This document shows, in pieces, positions 41,510 to 50,792 of a DNA stretch of 64,000 nucleotides (position 1 is the stretch's first letter; the number at the start of each line of letters is the position of its first letter). The DNA lies in NCBI RefSeq assembly GCF_014649835.1, contig NZ_BMTU01000001.1, positions 434,001 to 498,000 on the forward strand, read 5' to 3'. Made by a program: the position numbers and the translations under genes. Under the pieces are notes generated by a model that saw only the letters and a program-made list of their open reading frames with translations, did not search any database and had not been told where the DNA came from. This DNA comes from Streptomyces pilosus. Lineage in GTDB: Bacteria; Actinomycetota; Actinomycetes; Streptomycetales; Streptomycetaceae.

Positions 41510-41551
41510 CGCCGGTCGCGCCGCCGCCCGTGAACGGCGGGGCGACCGGCG
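41510..41551 (-). terminator. terminator of the alpha-amylase gene
   Basis: CGCCGGTCGC with inner CCGCCG at 41510-41526 pairs with CGGCGG and GCGACCGGCG ending at 41551. It separates amylase transcription from the pullulanase gene. Confidence 0.8.
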
Positions 41552-41556
41552 CGTGT

Positions 41557-42930
41557 TCAGCAGCCGGACTTGCCGGCGTACACCGCGAGCGCCGTGTTGG
41601 CGCCCAGGGTGGCGGTCAGCTGTCCCGAACCGTTGACCGTCACGGGGGTGTTGTTCTGCACGTTGCAGTACGTGCCCGCCGGGAGGGAGGTCTGGTAGGT
41701 GCGGGTCAGGGAGCCGGACTCGTGGTTGATGGCCACGAAGCCCCTGTTGCCGCGGCCGAAGGCGATGGCGTCGCCCCCGTTGTCCCACCAGTTGGTGACC
41801 GCCTGGCCGCGGGTGGCGTTGCGGAAGCCCACCATGGACTTGATCTCCGGCCAGTTGTGCTGGCACTTCCAGCCGTTCTGCCAGCAGGCGTTCACCTGGC
41901 CGCCGTTGGGCGGGCCGGCGTCGTGGTCGGAGAACTCGTAGCCGGAGTTGATGTCCGGGGCGCCGTAGGGCCAGGCCAGCATGAAGACGTTGGCCAGGGT
42001 GTAGGTGGCGTTGTCCTTGTAGGACAGGGTGCTGCCGTTGCGCTCGGTGTCGTGGTTGTCGACGAAGACGCCGGAGACGGAGCTGTTCATGTAGCCCCAG
42101 CCCTCGCCGTAGTTCTTCAGGTAGGCGAGGTTCTCGTTGTTGAAGACCCTCTTGAGGTCGTAGGCGTAGCGGAACTCCTGGACGTCGCCGTTGCCCGTGT
42201 ACTCGGTGGGCTGGACGGCCTCGCCCGCGCCGAAGATGACCTCCTGCTTCCAGTAGGCGCCCGGGTTGGTCAGGCGGGACTTGATGTTGGCGAGGTCGGC
42301 GGCCGGCATGTGCTTGGCCGCGTCGATGCGGAAGCCGTCCACCCCCAGGGAGAGCAGGTCGTTCATGTACCGGGCGATGGCTCCGCGGACGTAGTCCTCG
42401 CCGGTGTCGAGGTCGGCGAGGCCGACCAGTTCGCAGTTCTGGACGTTCCCGCGGTCGCCGTAGTTGGTGATCTGCGAGGTGCAGTTGTCGAAGTCGTACG
42501 AGGAGTACAGGCCCGGGTAGTTGTACTTCGTGTACGACGAACCGCCGGTGCCGGTGCCGTTCCCGGCGGACATGTGGTTGATGACCGTGTCGGCGACGAC
42601 CTTCACGCCGGCCGCGTGACACGTGTCGACCATGTTCTTGAAGGCGGTCCGGTCGCCGAGCCGCCCGGCGATCCTGTAGCTGACGGGCTGGTACGACGTC
42701 CACCACTGCGCGCCCTGTATGTGCTCGGCGGGCGGGGAGACCTGGACGTATCCGTAGCCGGCGGGGCCCAGGGTGCTGGTGCACTCGCGGGCGACCGAGG
42801 CGAAGTTCCACTCGAAGAGGACGGCGGTGACGTCCTTGGCGCCGGGCGGGGAGGCCTGCGCCCCGGTCGGGGTCATGACAACCGAGGCTGCCGCGAGCGC
42901 GGTGGCGAGGGCGAGGGTTCTGCGTGCCAT
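41557..42930 (-). CDS. secreted alpha-amylase (GH13)
   Basis: Endo-acting enzyme on starch, 457 aa. Signal peptide about 1-26. The mature N-terminus starts in [20 protein letters not shown], as in the known Streptomyces Aml proteins. Catalytic region motifs: [19 protein letters not shown] (nucleophile Asp), the Glu in EVIFGAGE and [12 protein letters not shown]-terminal beta domain ends in [12 protein letters not shown] 42930 has AAGGAA at the right distance, and ATG 42948 is less likely. A pair of CTTGC(A/G)G repeats lies at 42988-43017, so repression by MalR is likely. Confidence 0.93.
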   Translation of the reverse strand: MARRTLALATALAAASVVMTPTGAQASPPGAKDVTAVLFEWNFASVARECTSTLGPAGYGYVQVSPPAEHIQGAQWWTSYQPVSYRIAGRLGDRTAFKNMVDTCHAAGVKVVADTVINHMSAGNGTGTGGSSYTKYNYPGLYSSYDFDNCTSQITNYGDRGNVQNCELVGLADLDTGEDYVRGAIARYMNDLLSLGVDGFRIDAAKHMPAADLANIKSRLTNPGAYWKQEVIFGAGEAVQPTEYTGNGDVQEFRYAYDLKRVFNNENLAYLKNYGEGWGYMNSSVSGVFVDNHDTERNGSTLSYKDNATYTLANVFMLAWPYGAPDINSGYEFSDHDAGPPNGGQVNACWQNGWKCQHNWPEIKSMVGFRNATRGQAVTNWWDNGGDAIAFGRGNRGFVAINHESGSLTRTYQTSLPAGTYCNVQNNTPVTVNGSGQLTATLGANTALAVYAGKSGC

Positions 42931-42987
42931 GTGGGGTTCCTTCTTCATCGAAGGGTGTGGGGATACCGCCGGAGTTGGTTGAAGCTT

Positions 42988-43017
42988 CTTGCAGAAATCT
43001 TCAGCAACCTTGCGGCA
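42988..43017 (-). promoter_or_regulatory. MalR-type operator of the amylase gene
   Basis: Read on the plus strand, CTTGCAG at 42988-42994 and CTTGCGG at 43009-43015 are direct repeats 21 nt apart (two helical turns), with CTTCAGCAA between. Such CTTGCAG repeats are the known binding pattern of MalR/Reg1. The element ends 58 nt from the start codon, in promoter position. Confidence 0.7.
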
Positions 43018-43031
43018 ACGCAGATGTTAGA

Positions 43032-43059
43032 GGCCCGCCACCCGAAAGGGCAGCGGGCC
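43032..43059 (-). terminator. terminator of the mal operon
   Basis: GGCCCGC (43032-43038) pairs with GCGGGCC (43053-43059), with CCC-GAAA-GGG in the loop. An AACTT/AAGTT stem with a run of A/T lies at 43068-43083, so this marks the end of the malE-F-G-aglA unit. Confidence 0.65.
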
Positions 43060-43098
43060 GTACCAACTTCAAGGAAAAAAGTTGCCGGACGGGGGGCG

Positions 43099-44793
43099 TC
43101 AGCCCGCGGTCCACCACACGGTGGTGTCCGCCGGGACCCTCGCCTCGCCGCCGGTCTCGGCGACCTCGGCGTTGGCGATCAGCACCCGGCCGTACGCGGG
43201 CACGGTCACCGGCTCGCCCGTGGTGTTCGCGACGCAGACGAAGTCCCCGCGGCGGAAGGCCAGGACGCCCTCCGGGGCCGGCAGCCACTCCACCGCGTCC
43301 CCCGCGCCGAGGTCGGCCTGGTCCCGGCGCACCGCGAGCGCGCTGCGGTACAGCTCCAGGGTCGAGCCGGGCGTGCCGGTCTGCGCCTCGACGCTCAGCT
43401 CGCCCCAGCCCTCCGGCTGCGGCAGCCAGCTGCCGCCGTCGCCGAATCCGTACGACGAGCCCTCGCGGGTCCACGGGATCGGCACCCGGCAGCCGTCGCG
43501 GTAGCCGTCCTGGCCGGCGCCCCGGAAGTACGCCGGGTCCTGGCGCACCTCGTCGGGGAGGTCCACGACGTCGGGCAGGCCGAGCTCCTCGCCCTGGTAG
43601 ACGTAGGCCGAACCGGGCAGGGCCAGCATCAGCAGGGTCGCCGCGCGGGCCCGGCGCAGGCCCAGCTCGCGGTCGCCGGCCAGCCGGATCTGCGTGCCGA
43701 GGCCGGGCGGGTTGGCGAAACGGGTGGCGTGCCGGGTGACGTCGTGGTTGGACAGCACCCAGGTGGCGGGGGCGCCGACCGGACGCATGGCGTCCAGCGT
43801 GCGGTCGATGACGGTGCGCAGCTCCTCGGCGTCCCAGTGGGTGCCCAGGTACTGGAAGTTGAACGCCTGGTGCAGCTCGTCGGGGCGCACGTAGTGGGCG
43901 GTGCGCTCGACCGTCGGGGTCCACGCCTCGGCGACGAAAATGCGCTCACCCGAGTACTCGTCGAGGATCAGGCGCCACTGCCGGTAGATGTCGTGCACGC
44001 CGTCCTGGTCGAAGAACGGCATGACATCGTTGCCCAGCAGCTTGAGCTGCTCGTGGTCTCCGAGGTCCGGCAGGCCCTCGGCCTTCACCATGCCGTGGGC
44101 GACGTCGATGCGGAAGCCGTCCACGCCCATGTCCAGCCAGAACCGCAGGATGGAGCGGAACTCGTCGCCGACGGCCGGGTGCTCCCAGTTGAAGTCGGGC
44201 TGCTCGGGCGCGAAGAGGTGCAGGTACCACTCGCCCGGGGTGCCGTCGGGCTCGGTGACGCGGGTCCAGGCCGGGCCGCCGAAGATCGACTCCCAGTCGT
44301 TGGGCGGCAGTTCGCCGTTCTCCCCCTTGCCGGGGCGGAAGTGGTAGCGGTCGCGCGAGGGCGACCCGGGGCCCTCGGCGAGGGCGCGCTTGAACCACTC
44401 GTGCTGGTCGGAGGAGTGGTTGGGCACCAGGTCGACGATGATTCGCAGGCCCAGTCCGTGGGCGTCGCGGATCAGCGCGTCCGCGTCGAGCAGGGTGCCG
44501 AACATCGGGTCGACGGCGCGGTAGTCGGCGACGTCGTAGCCGGCGTCGGCCTGCGGGGAGGCGTAGAAGGGGCTGAGCCACACGGCGTCCACGCCGAGGT
44601 CGCGCAGGTACGGCAGACGGGCGCGGATGCCCTCCAGGTCGCCCATGCCGTCGCCGTTGCTGTCGGCGAAGCTGCGCGGGTACACCTGGTAGATCACCGC
44701 GTCCCGCCACCAGTCGCGGCGCCGCGCGACGGTGGCGACGGCCGCGTCGGTCGTGGGGGTCGGGGCCGGGGCGGCGGAGTGCTGCTGGCTCAT
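43099..44793 (-). CDS. aglA: alpha-glucosidase (GH13)
   Basis: 564-aa cytoplasmic enzyme without signal peptide, releasing glucose from imported maltodextrins. GH13 motifs: WWRDAVIYQVYPRSFADSNGDGMGDLEG at the N-terminus (given here as WWRDAVIYQVYPRSF), DLVPNHSS, GFRIDVAHG (nucleophile), the acid Glu in FVAEAW and LSNHDVTRH. ATG 44793 has AAGGA upstream on the reverse strand. It is the last gene of the maltose operon, behind malG and two intervening hairpins. Confidence 0.93.
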   Translation of the reverse strand: MSQQHSAAPAPTPTTDAAVATVARRRDWWRDAVIYQVYPRSFADSNGDGMGDLEGIRARLPYLRDLGVDAVWLSPFYASPQADAGYDVADYRAVDPMFGTLLDADALIRDAHGLGLRIIVDLVPNHSSDQHEWFKRALAEGPGSPSRDRYHFRPGKGENGELPPNDWESIFGGPAWTRVTEPDGTPGEWYLHLFAPEQPDFNWEHPAVGDEFRSILRFWLDMGVDGFRIDVAHGMVKAEGLPDLGDHEQLKLLGNDVMPFFDQDGVHDIYRQWRLILDEYSGERIFVAEAWTPTVERTAHYVRPDELHQAFNFQYLGTHWDAEELRTVIDRTLDAMRPVGAPATWVLSNHDVTRHATRFANPPGLGTQIRLAGDRELGLRRARAATLLMLALPGSAYVYQGEELGLPDVVDLPDEVRQDPAYFRGAGQDGYRDGCRVPIPWTREGSSYGFGDGGSWLPQPEGWGELSVEAQTGTPGSTLELYRSALAVRRDQADLGAGDAVEWLPAPEGVLAFRRGDFVCVANTTGEPVTVPAYGRVLIANAEVAETGGEARVPADTTVWWTAG

Positions 44794-44869
44794 GTCGTCC
44801 TTGATACGAGTGCGGTCGGGGAAGCGAGTGGGGGTCGGCGGTGGTCGGGCGGGAGACGAGGCGGCCGCG

Positions 44870-44928
44870 GTGACAGCGGGGTCGGATGGGCACCGCGGCC
44901 GCCTACCCGCGCGAGTCAGGCGCGCGGG
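44870..44928 (-). other. two intercistronic hairpins between malG and aglA
   Basis: First stem GGCGGCCGCGGTG (44870-44882) pairs with CACCGCGGCCGCC (44891-44903). Second stem CCCGCGCG (44906-44913) pairs with CGCGCGGG (44921-44928). They could stabilise the upstream mRNA or reduce read-through, so malG and aglA may be expressed at different levels. Confidence 0.6.
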
Positions 44929-44948
44929 AGTCGTTGCCCGAAGGGGGA

Positions 44949-45863
44949 TCAGCCCTTCGTGCCGCCGGCCGTGAGGCCGGTGACCAGGTTCTTCTGCACG
45001 AGGTAGAAGAACGCGGAGACCGGGATCGCGATCAGGACCGCGGTGGCGGCCATGAGGTTGCGCTGTGCGTCGTGCTCGCTGACGAAGCTCTGCAGACCGA
45101 CGGCGAGGGTGTACTTCTCGTCGTCGAGCATGAACGTCGTGGCGAAGGCGACCTCGCCGAACGCGGTGATGAAGCTGTAGAACGCGGCGACCGCGAGACC
45201 GGGCCGGGCCAGCGGGAGGATCAGCCGCAGGAAGGTGCCGATGGGGGTCAGTCCGTCGACGCGTCCCGCCTCGTCGATCTCGAACGGGATGGTGTCGAAG
45301 TAGCCCTTCATCAGCCAGGCGCAGTACGGCACCGCCGTCGAGCAGTAGACGAGGATGAGTCCGAAGTAGGTGTCGATGAGCTGCAGGTCCGAGAGGATCT
45401 GGTACATCGGCACCATCAGGACGGCCACCGGGAACATCTGGGTGAGCAGAAGCACCCACATGAACTTCTTGTACCCCGGGAAGCGCATCCGGGAGACCGC
45501 GTAGCCGGTGGTGGCGGCGACGAAGACGCCGATGACCGTGGTCCCGAGCGAGACGATCAGCGAGCTCTTCAGCCAGTCGAAGAAGTTCGTGTCCTGCAGG
45601 ACGTGTGTGTAGTTGTCCAGCGTCATTTTGCCCCAGATGCCGCCGGGACGCAGGTAGTCGTCCGGGTCGGGGCCGAGGGACAGGAAGACCAGCCAGGCGA
45701 CCGGGAACAGCGCGATCAGGGCGGCCACGGTCAGGACGCCGTGCGAGGTGAGCTTCGCGAGCGGGCTCACCTCGCCGCGCCGGCGGGTCCCGCGGGCCGG
45801 GGTCTTGTCGTCGGCAGGCCGGTCCGCCGGAGCAGCAGGGGGGGTGACGGTAGAGGTGCTCAT
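44949..45863 (-). CDS. malG: maltodextrin ABC transporter permease MalG
   Basis: 304-aa integral membrane permease with about six helices and the cytoplasmic EAA-type loop DEAGRVDGLTPIGTFLRLILPLARPG, whose helix docks onto the ATPase (shown in part: DEAGRVDGLTPIGTF). The frame is open to 45899, but ATG 45863 follows AGGAG. Only 13 nt separate it from malF. No ATPase gene is present in the locus; in Streptomyces the shared MsiK ATPase is known to energise such importers. Confidence 0.93.
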   Translation of the reverse strand: MSTSTVTPPAAPADRPADDKTPARGTRRRGEVSPLAKLTSHGVLTVAALIALFPVAWLVFLSLGPDPDDYLRPGGIWGKMTLDNYTHVLQDTNFFDWLKSSLIVSLGTTVIGVFVAATTGYAVSRMRFPGYKKFMWVLLLTQMFPVAVLMVPMYQILSDLQLIDTYFGLILVYCSTAVPYCAWLMKGYFDTIPFEIDEAGRVDGLTPIGTFLRLILPLARPGLAVAAFYSFITAFGEVAFATTFMLDDEKYTLAVGLQSFVSEHDAQRNLMAATAVLIAIPVSAFFYLVQKNLVTGLTAGGTKG

Positions 45864-45876
45864 GGGAACTCCTGCC

Positions 45877-46881
45877 TCAGATCGCGAGCTGCTGCTCATT
45901 GCGGTTCAGCCAGCGGCGGTAGAAGGAGGTGAAGACGACCAGGATGGCCAGCAGCAGCATGCCGTAGGCCGCGGACTCGGCGAACTCGCGCGGCTGCTGT
46001 CCGAAGCCGAGGTAGTAGGCCCAGGTCACGAGGATCTGCGCGTCCGGCGCGGTGTTGCCGAACAGCAGGAAGATCACGGCGAACTGGTTGAAGGTCCAGA
46101 TGATGCCGAGCAGGACCACGGTGGAGCTGACCGAGCGCAGGCCGGGCAGGGTGACGTGGCGGAATCGCTGCCAGGCGGTCGCGCCGTCCATCTCGGCCGC
46201 CTCGTACAGGGTGGCGTCGATGGACTGCAGCCCGCCGAGCAGGGAGATCATCATGAAGGGCACACCGCACCAGGTGTTGACCATGATGGCGGAGAACCGC
46301 TGCCAGAAGGTGTCCTCCAGCCAGGCCGGTGTCGGCAGGCCGAGGAAGTCCAGGCCGGAGTTGATGATGCCGGCGTCGGCGAGCATGAAGCGCCAGCCGA
46401 AGACGGTGACGAAGGTCGGCACGGCCCACGGCAGGATCAGGATCAGCCGGTAGAGGGTGCGGCCGCGCAGCTTCTGGTTGAGCAGCAGGGCCAGGCCCAG
46501 GCCGATGCCGTAGTGCAGGGCGACACAGGCGGCCGTCCACACGATCGTCCAGATGAACTTGGACCAGAAGCGGTCGTAGGCCGTCTCGCCCCACAGGATG
46601 TCGGCGTAGTTGTCGATGCCGATGAACTTGTAGGTGGCCTCGATCTCGTTGACGCCGATGGTGCGGGCCGAGTTGAGGCTGTCGGCGTCGGTGAGCGTGA
46701 GGTAGAAGCCGTACGCGAGGGGGTACAGCACGATGACGCCGAGCACCAGCGCCACCGGCGCGATCATGGCGTAGGCGTACCAGTACTTCTGGTAACCGCG
46801 CTTCAGGCGGCTGACCGGCCCGGGGCGGGGCGCGCGGTCACCGCGGCGCTTGCCGGTCGCACGGTCGATGGCGACTGTCAT
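45877..46881 (-). CDS. malF: maltodextrin ABC transporter permease MalF
   Basis: 334-aa membrane protein with six predicted helices. The EAA motif is EAAEMDGATAWQRFRHVTLP. The N-terminus is basic (ATGKRRGDRAPRPG), followed by a first helix AYAMIAPVALVLGVIVLYPLA. It partners MalG in the maltodextrin importer and receives substrate from MalE. It is preceded by an intercistronic hairpin after malE. Confidence 0.94.
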   Translation of the reverse strand: MTVAIDRATGKRRGDRAPRPGPVSRLKRGYQKYWYAYAMIAPVALVLGVIVLYPLAYGFYLTLTDADSLNSARTIGVNEIEATYKFIGIDNYADILWGETAYDRFWSKFIWTIVWTAACVALHYGIGLGLALLLNQKLRGRTLYRLILILPWAVPTFVTVFGWRFMLADAGIINSGLDFLGLPTPAWLEDTFWQRFSAIMVNTWCGVPFMMISLLGGLQSIDATLYEAAEMDGATAWQRFRHVTLPGLRSVSSTVVLLGIIWTFNQFAVIFLLFGNTAPDAQILVTWAYYLGFGQQPREFAESAAYGMLLLAILVVFTSFYRRWLNRNEQQLAI

Positions 46882-46930
46882 GGTTCGGCACCTTCTGGAT
46901 GATCAAGGGGGACGGCACACAGGCCGGCGA

Positions 46931-46967
46931 CCGCCGGACCCTCCCCTCCTGGAAGCGGGTCCGGCGG
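46931..46967 (-). other. hairpin between malE and malF
   Basis: Perfect 11-bp stem CCGCCGGACCC (46931-46941) and GGGTCCGGCGG (46957-46967). Such a structure between binding-protein and permease genes usually raises expression of the first gene over the rest. Confidence 0.7.
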
Positions 46968-46978
46968 CCACACGGGCG

Positions 46979-48250
46979 TTACTTGCTGAAGTCCGGCACC
47001 AGCTTGGTGATCGCCGCCTCCGCGTCGCTCAGGCCCTTGTCCAGGGACTTCTTGCCGCCGGCGATCTGCGGCAGCTCGGTGTCCATCGGACCCCACAGCG
47101 AGCTGTACTCGGGCAGGGCCGGGCGCGGCTGGGCGGCCGAGAGGACCGTCTGGTAGCCGGCGATGCCCGGGTCGGCCTTGACCTGGTCGGTGTAGGCGTC
47201 GTCACGCGTGGGCAGCGTGGAGTTCTTCAGCGCGATGGTCTCCTGCGCCTTGGCCGAGGTCATGAAGTTCACGAACTTCAGCGCGGCCTCCTGCTTCTCC
47301 TTCGTGGAGCCCGCGTAGACCGAGAGGTTGTGGCCGCCGGTCGGGGCGCCCGCCTTGCCGGCGGAGCCGGCCGGGACGGTGGCGATGCCGAGGTTGTCCT
47401 TGTCCTTGAACGCCGAGCCCTTGTAGAAGTTGGTGATCTCCCACGGGCCCTGGATGATCGAGGCGACCTTGCCGTTGACGAACGCGTCCTGGATGTGGGC
47501 GTAGGCGTCGGCGGTCACGTCGGCCTTGTGCAGGCCCTTGCCCTCGAAGAGGCTCAGCCAGGTGCCGTAGGCCTTCTCGGCCTCGGGCGACTTCACGGTG
47601 ATCTTCTTGGCGTCGGCGTCGACCATGTCGGTGCCCTCGCCGTACAGGAAGGACTGGGCGTAGTAGCCCTGGGTGGAGCCCCAGTAGCCGTCGACGCCGG
47701 TCTTGTCCTTGACGGTGGCGGCGGCCTTCTTCAGGTCGTCCCAGGTCTTGGGGGCCTCGACGCCGGCCTTCGCGAACAGCGCCTTGTTGTAGACGAAGGC
47801 GAGGGTGTCCGTGGTGAAGGGGACGCCGTAGGTCTTGCCCTCGTACTTGGCCTGCTCGAGCAGGTTGGGCTTGAACTTGTCCTGCTCGGCGAGGGCCTCG
47901 GTGCCGTCCAGCGGCAGGAAGAAGCCCTTCTTGGCGAACGCGGGGGTCCAGCCGACCTCGGAGCGCAGCACGTCGGGGGCGCCCTTGGAACCGGCGGCGG
48001 TGTCGAACTTGTTCTGCGCCTGGTCGAAGGGGACGTTGACGAACTTGACCTTGATGTTCTTGTTGGCGGCCTCGAACTCCTTGACCAGGGCCTGGTAGGT
48101 CGGCGCCTCGTTGGTCGCGTTGGAGGTGTCCCACCAGGTGATGGTGACCGGGCCGCCGGCCTTGTCGCCGCTGTCGCTGTCGCCGCCGCAGGCCGTCGCC
48201 GCGAGGGCGAGGGACGCCACCAGCGCGGTGGCCGCTATGCCACGCCGCAT
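46979..48250 (-). CDS. malE: maltodextrin-binding lipoprotein MalE
   Basis: 423-aa solute-binding protein. The lipobox LALAATAC places the lipidated Cys at residue 21. The mature protein has typical binding-protein segments (TITWWDTSN, AGVEAPKTWDDLKKAAATV, VASIIQGPWEITNF). It captures maltose and maltodextrins released by amylase and pullulanase, and is first in the malE-malF-malG-aglA operon. Upstream there is a CTTGCA/TGCAAG inverted repeat at 48383-48403. Confidence 0.94.
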   Translation of the reverse strand: MRRGIAATALVASLALAATACGGDSDSGDKAGGPVTITWWDTSNATNEAPTYQALVKEFEAANKNIKVKFVNVPFDQAQNKFDTAAGSKGAPDVLRSEVGWTPAFAKKGFFLPLDGTEALAEQDKFKPNLLEQAKYEGKTYGVPFTTDTLAFVYNKALFAKAGVEAPKTWDDLKKAAATVKDKTGVDGYWGSTQGYYAQSFLYGEGTDMVDADAKKITVKSPEAEKAYGTWLSLFEGKGLHKADVTADAYAHIQDAFVNGKVASIIQGPWEITNFYKGSAFKDKDNLGIATVPAGSAGKAGAPTGGHNLSVYAGSTKEKQEAALKFVNFMTSAKAQETIALKNSTLPTRDDAYTDQVKADPGIAGYQTVLSAAQPRPALPEYSSLWGPMDTELPQIAGGKKSLDKGLSDAEAAITKLVPDFSK

Positions 48251-48382
48251 GAGGTTCTCCTTGAGGGTTAAGCCCGTGAGTGCAGGTGCGGCCCCGTCTG
48301 CCGTCCTGCGAATCGTGCCGACTGCGCCGATGGAGCCGCCGGGCGACGTGAACGTAACAGCGCTGGAACTTTTCCGAAAGAC

Positions 48383-48403
48383 CTTGCAGAAAAGTTTTGC
48401 AAG
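48383..48403 (-). promoter_or_regulatory. MalR operator upstream of malE
   Basis: CTTGCA (48383-48388) and TGCAAG (48398-48403) form an inverted repeat around GAAAAGTTT, with an extra AAAG...CTT neighbourhood on both sides. It contains the CTTGCAG core known for MalR. It lies about 135 nt before the malE start. Confidence 0.75.
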
Positions 48404-48487
48404 CGGGGTCGAGAGTTATGCCGCCGTGACCTGTTCTCGACCGTGGCGCGACCCGGCTTTCCGCCCGTACGGCGGGGGTTCGGACTG

Positions 48488-48515
48488 TTGTGCAAGACTC
48501 TGCAAGCACTTGCCA
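48488..48515 (+). promoter_or_regulatory. second MalR-type site, malR side of the divergent region
   Basis: TGCAAG (48491-48496), TGCAAG (48501-48506) and CTTGCC (48509-48514) lie in tandem about 160 nt before malR. This likely gives autoregulation of malR or long-range binding with the malE site 88 nt away. The rest of 48251-48672 holds no gene. Confidence 0.6.
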
Positions 48516-48658
48516 TCCGTTGTCGCCGGGGGAATCATCCCTTGCGGACCGGACGCCGACCACGACTTGAGGGATCGCGATGACCCAGCAGCCCGCGACG
48601 GGCCGTCCCACGGCGCGCACCAGGCGTCCGATCGGTGGGCAAGGTGAGAACCGGCAGC

Positions 48659-48664
48659 TACAGT
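48659..48664 (+). promoter_or_regulatory. candidate -10 of malR
   Basis: TACAGT ends 8 nt before GTG 48673, consistent with a leaderless mRNA. Confidence 0.5.
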
Positions 48665-48672
48665 CCGGTCCT

Positions 48673-49707
48673 GTGACCACACGGCTTGCTGATATCGCTG
48701 CTCAGGCGGGGGTGAGCGAGGCGACCGTCAGCCGGGTCCTGAACGGGAAGCCGGGCGTCGCCGCCACCACCCGCCAGTCCGTGCTCGCCGCCCTCGACGT
48801 CCTGGGCTACGAGCGCCCGGTGCGGCTGCGGCAGCGCAGCGAGGGCCTCGTCGGGCTGATCACGCCCGAGCTGGAGAATCCGATCTTCCCGGCGCTGGCC
48901 CAGGTGATCGGGCAGGCGCTGACCCGGCAGGGCTACACGCCGGTGCTCGCCACCCAGACCCCGGGCGGGTCGACCGAGGACGAGCTCACCGAGATGCTCG
49001 TGGACCGCGGGGTGGCCGGCATCATCTACGTCTCCGGGCTGCACGCCGACACCACCGCCGACATGCAGCGCTACGAGCGACTGCGGGCACAGGGCGTGCC
49101 GTTCGTCCTCGTGGACGGTTTCTCGCCGAAGGTGCAGGCGCCGTTCATCTCCCCCGACGACCGGGCCGCGATGGCGCTCGCCGTCACCCACCTCGCCTCC
49201 CTCGGGCACACCCGGATCGGGCTGGCGCTCGGGCCGAAGCGGTTCGTGCCGGTGCAGCGCAAGATCGAGGGCTTCGTGCGCGCCGTGCAGGAGCAACTGG
49301 GCCTGACGGCCGAGACGGTCGAGACGGAGCTGGTGCAGCACTCGCTGTACACGCTGGAGGGCGGCCAGGCCGCCGCCACGGCGCTGATGGACCGCAACTG
49401 CACCGCGGTGGTGTGCGCGAGCGACATGATGGCCCTGGGCGCGATACGGGCCGCCCGGCAGCGCGGTCTGGACGTGCCGAAGGACATCTCGGTGGTCGGC
49501 TTCGACGACTCCCCGCTGATCGCCTTCACCGACCCGCCGCTGACCACGGTCCGCAAGCCGGTCCCGGCGATGGGCCAGGCCGCGGTGCGCACGCTGCTGG
49601 AGGAGATCGGCGGGACGCCCGCACCGCACAGCGAGTTCGTGTTCATGCCGGAACTGGTGGTGCGCGGTTCGACCGCTTCGGCCCCTGGGGACCGGAATCG
49701 TCCTTAG
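48673..49707 (+). CDS. malR: LacI-family maltose regulator MalR (Reg1)
   Basis: 344-aa repressor. The N-terminal HTH is TTRLADIAAQAGVSEATVSR with the hinge motif LNGKPGVA, and a sugar-binding periplasmic-binding-protein-like core follows (GLITPELENPIFPALAQ, VCASDMMALGAIRA, DISVVGFDDSPL). In S. coelicolor MalR represses malEFG and amylase genes until maltodextrins are present. The frame begins at 48580, but GTG 48673 gives the known length and begins right before the HTH. It is divergent from malE. Confidence 0.93.
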   Translation: MTTRLADIAAQAGVSEATVSRVLNGKPGVAATTRQSVLAALDVLGYERPVRLRQRSEGLVGLITPELENPIFPALAQVIGQALTRQGYTPVLATQTPGGSTEDELTEMLVDRGVAGIIYVSGLHADTTADMQRYERLRAQGVPFVLVDGFSPKVQAPFISPDDRAAMALAVTHLASLGHTRIGLALGPKRFVPVQRKIEGFVRAVQEQLGLTAETVETELVQHSLYTLEGGQAAATALMDRNCTAVVCASDMMALGAIRAARQRGLDVPKDISVVGFDDSPLIAFTDPPLTTVRKPVPAMGQAAVRTLLEEIGGTPAPHSEFVFMPELVVRGSTASAPGDRNRP

Positions 49708-49782
49708 GGCGGAGAAGGTGCGGGTCCTGCCCGACCGAGGGATGATCAGAGGGGGACGTCTTTTCTGGCAGACTCTGTGCCC

Positions 49783-50751
49783 ATGGGTGACCCGACCGTG
49801 ACCACGCTCGAAGGCCAGGAACAGGCCGTAGCGCACCCCGTCGCGGACGAGACGGCGGGGCGGCGCGGGCTGCTCCGCCCGCGCGCCCCCCGCCGGCCGC
49901 GGCTGTGGTTCGAGATCCTCCTGATCGCGGTGAGTTACTGGACGTACTCACTCATCCGCAACGCGGTGCCCGAGCAGCGGGCCGAGGCCCTGCGCAACGC
50001 CGACTGGATCTGGCAGTTCGAGGGGCGACTGGGCCTGGCCTTCGAGGAGTCCTTCAACCAGGCCGTCAATGCGGTGACTTGGCTCATCGTCGGCATGAAC
50101 TACTACTACGCCACCTTGCACTTCGTGGTGACGCTGGGTGTCCTGGTGTGGCTCTACCGTAGTCACCCCGGCCGGTACGCGGCGACCAGACTGGTGCTGT
50201 TCACCACGACGGGCTTCGCGCTGGTCGGCTACTACCTGTATCCGCTCGCCCCGCCCCGGCTGATGAACGGCCAGGACTTCGTCGACACCGTGCTGGTCCA
50301 CCAGACCTGGGGGTCGATGGCCTCCGGCGACCTGAAGAACATGTCCAACCAGTACGCGGCGATGCCGTCGATGCACATCGGCTGGTCGCTCTGGGCCGGT
50401 CTGACGATCTTCGCGCTGGCGACCGTCCCCTGGGCGCGGGTGCTCGGCCTGGTGTACCCGGTGGCCACCCTGGTCGTCATCGTCGCCACCGCCAACCACT
50501 TCTGGCTGGACGCGGTGGGCGGGGTGGTCTGCCTGGCCGTCGGCTACGGCATCGCGCTGGCCTGGTACGGCCGTCAGCCGTACGCCCTGCCCCGGCGGGT
50601 GGAGGAACCCGCGCGGAAGGCACGGCTGAGGGGACCCGCGCGGCAGGAACGGGCCCCGGACGCGCCGGTCGCCGCGCCCTCCACCGGCACCTCGAACGCC
50701 TCCGAGGCCGTGGACGCCGCCGAGCGGATCCGGGTGCCGAAGCAGGGGTGA
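49783..50751 (+). CDS. PAP2-superfamily integral membrane phosphatase/transferase
   Basis: 322-aa protein with about six membrane helices. The C-terminal half carries the PAP2 phosphatase-type motifs: AMPSMHIGW (motif with the catalytic His in a PSMH box) and NHFWLDAVGG (His and Asp of the last motif). NMSNQYAAMP before it is typical of the inositolphosphotransferase/AUR1-like branch. The role could be lipid phosphate or head-group transfer; substrate unknown. The first 40 and last 60 residues are polar and low-complexity. The ATG 49783 has CAGACT 8 nt upstream and no Shine-Dalgarno, so GTG 49777 is less likely. Confidence 0.82.
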   Translation: MGDPTVTTLEGQEQAVAHPVADETAGRRGLLRPRAPRRPRLWFEILLIAVSYWTYSLIRNAVPEQRAEALRNADWIWQFEGRLGLAFEESFNQAVNAVTWLIVGMNYYYATLHFVVTLGVLVWLYRSHPGRYAATRLVLFTTTGFALVGYYLYPLAPPRLMNGQDFVDTVLVHQTWGSMASGDLKNMSNQYAAMPSMHIGWSLWAGLTIFALATVPWARVLGLVYPVATLVVIVATANHFWLDAVGGVVCLAVGYGIALAWYGRQPYALPRRVEEPARKARLRGPARQERAPDAPVAAPSTGTSNASEAVDAAERIRVPKQG

Positions 50752-50792
50752 GTGAGTGGGGGTCCCGGAGCGGCGACGAGCGCCCGCGGACC

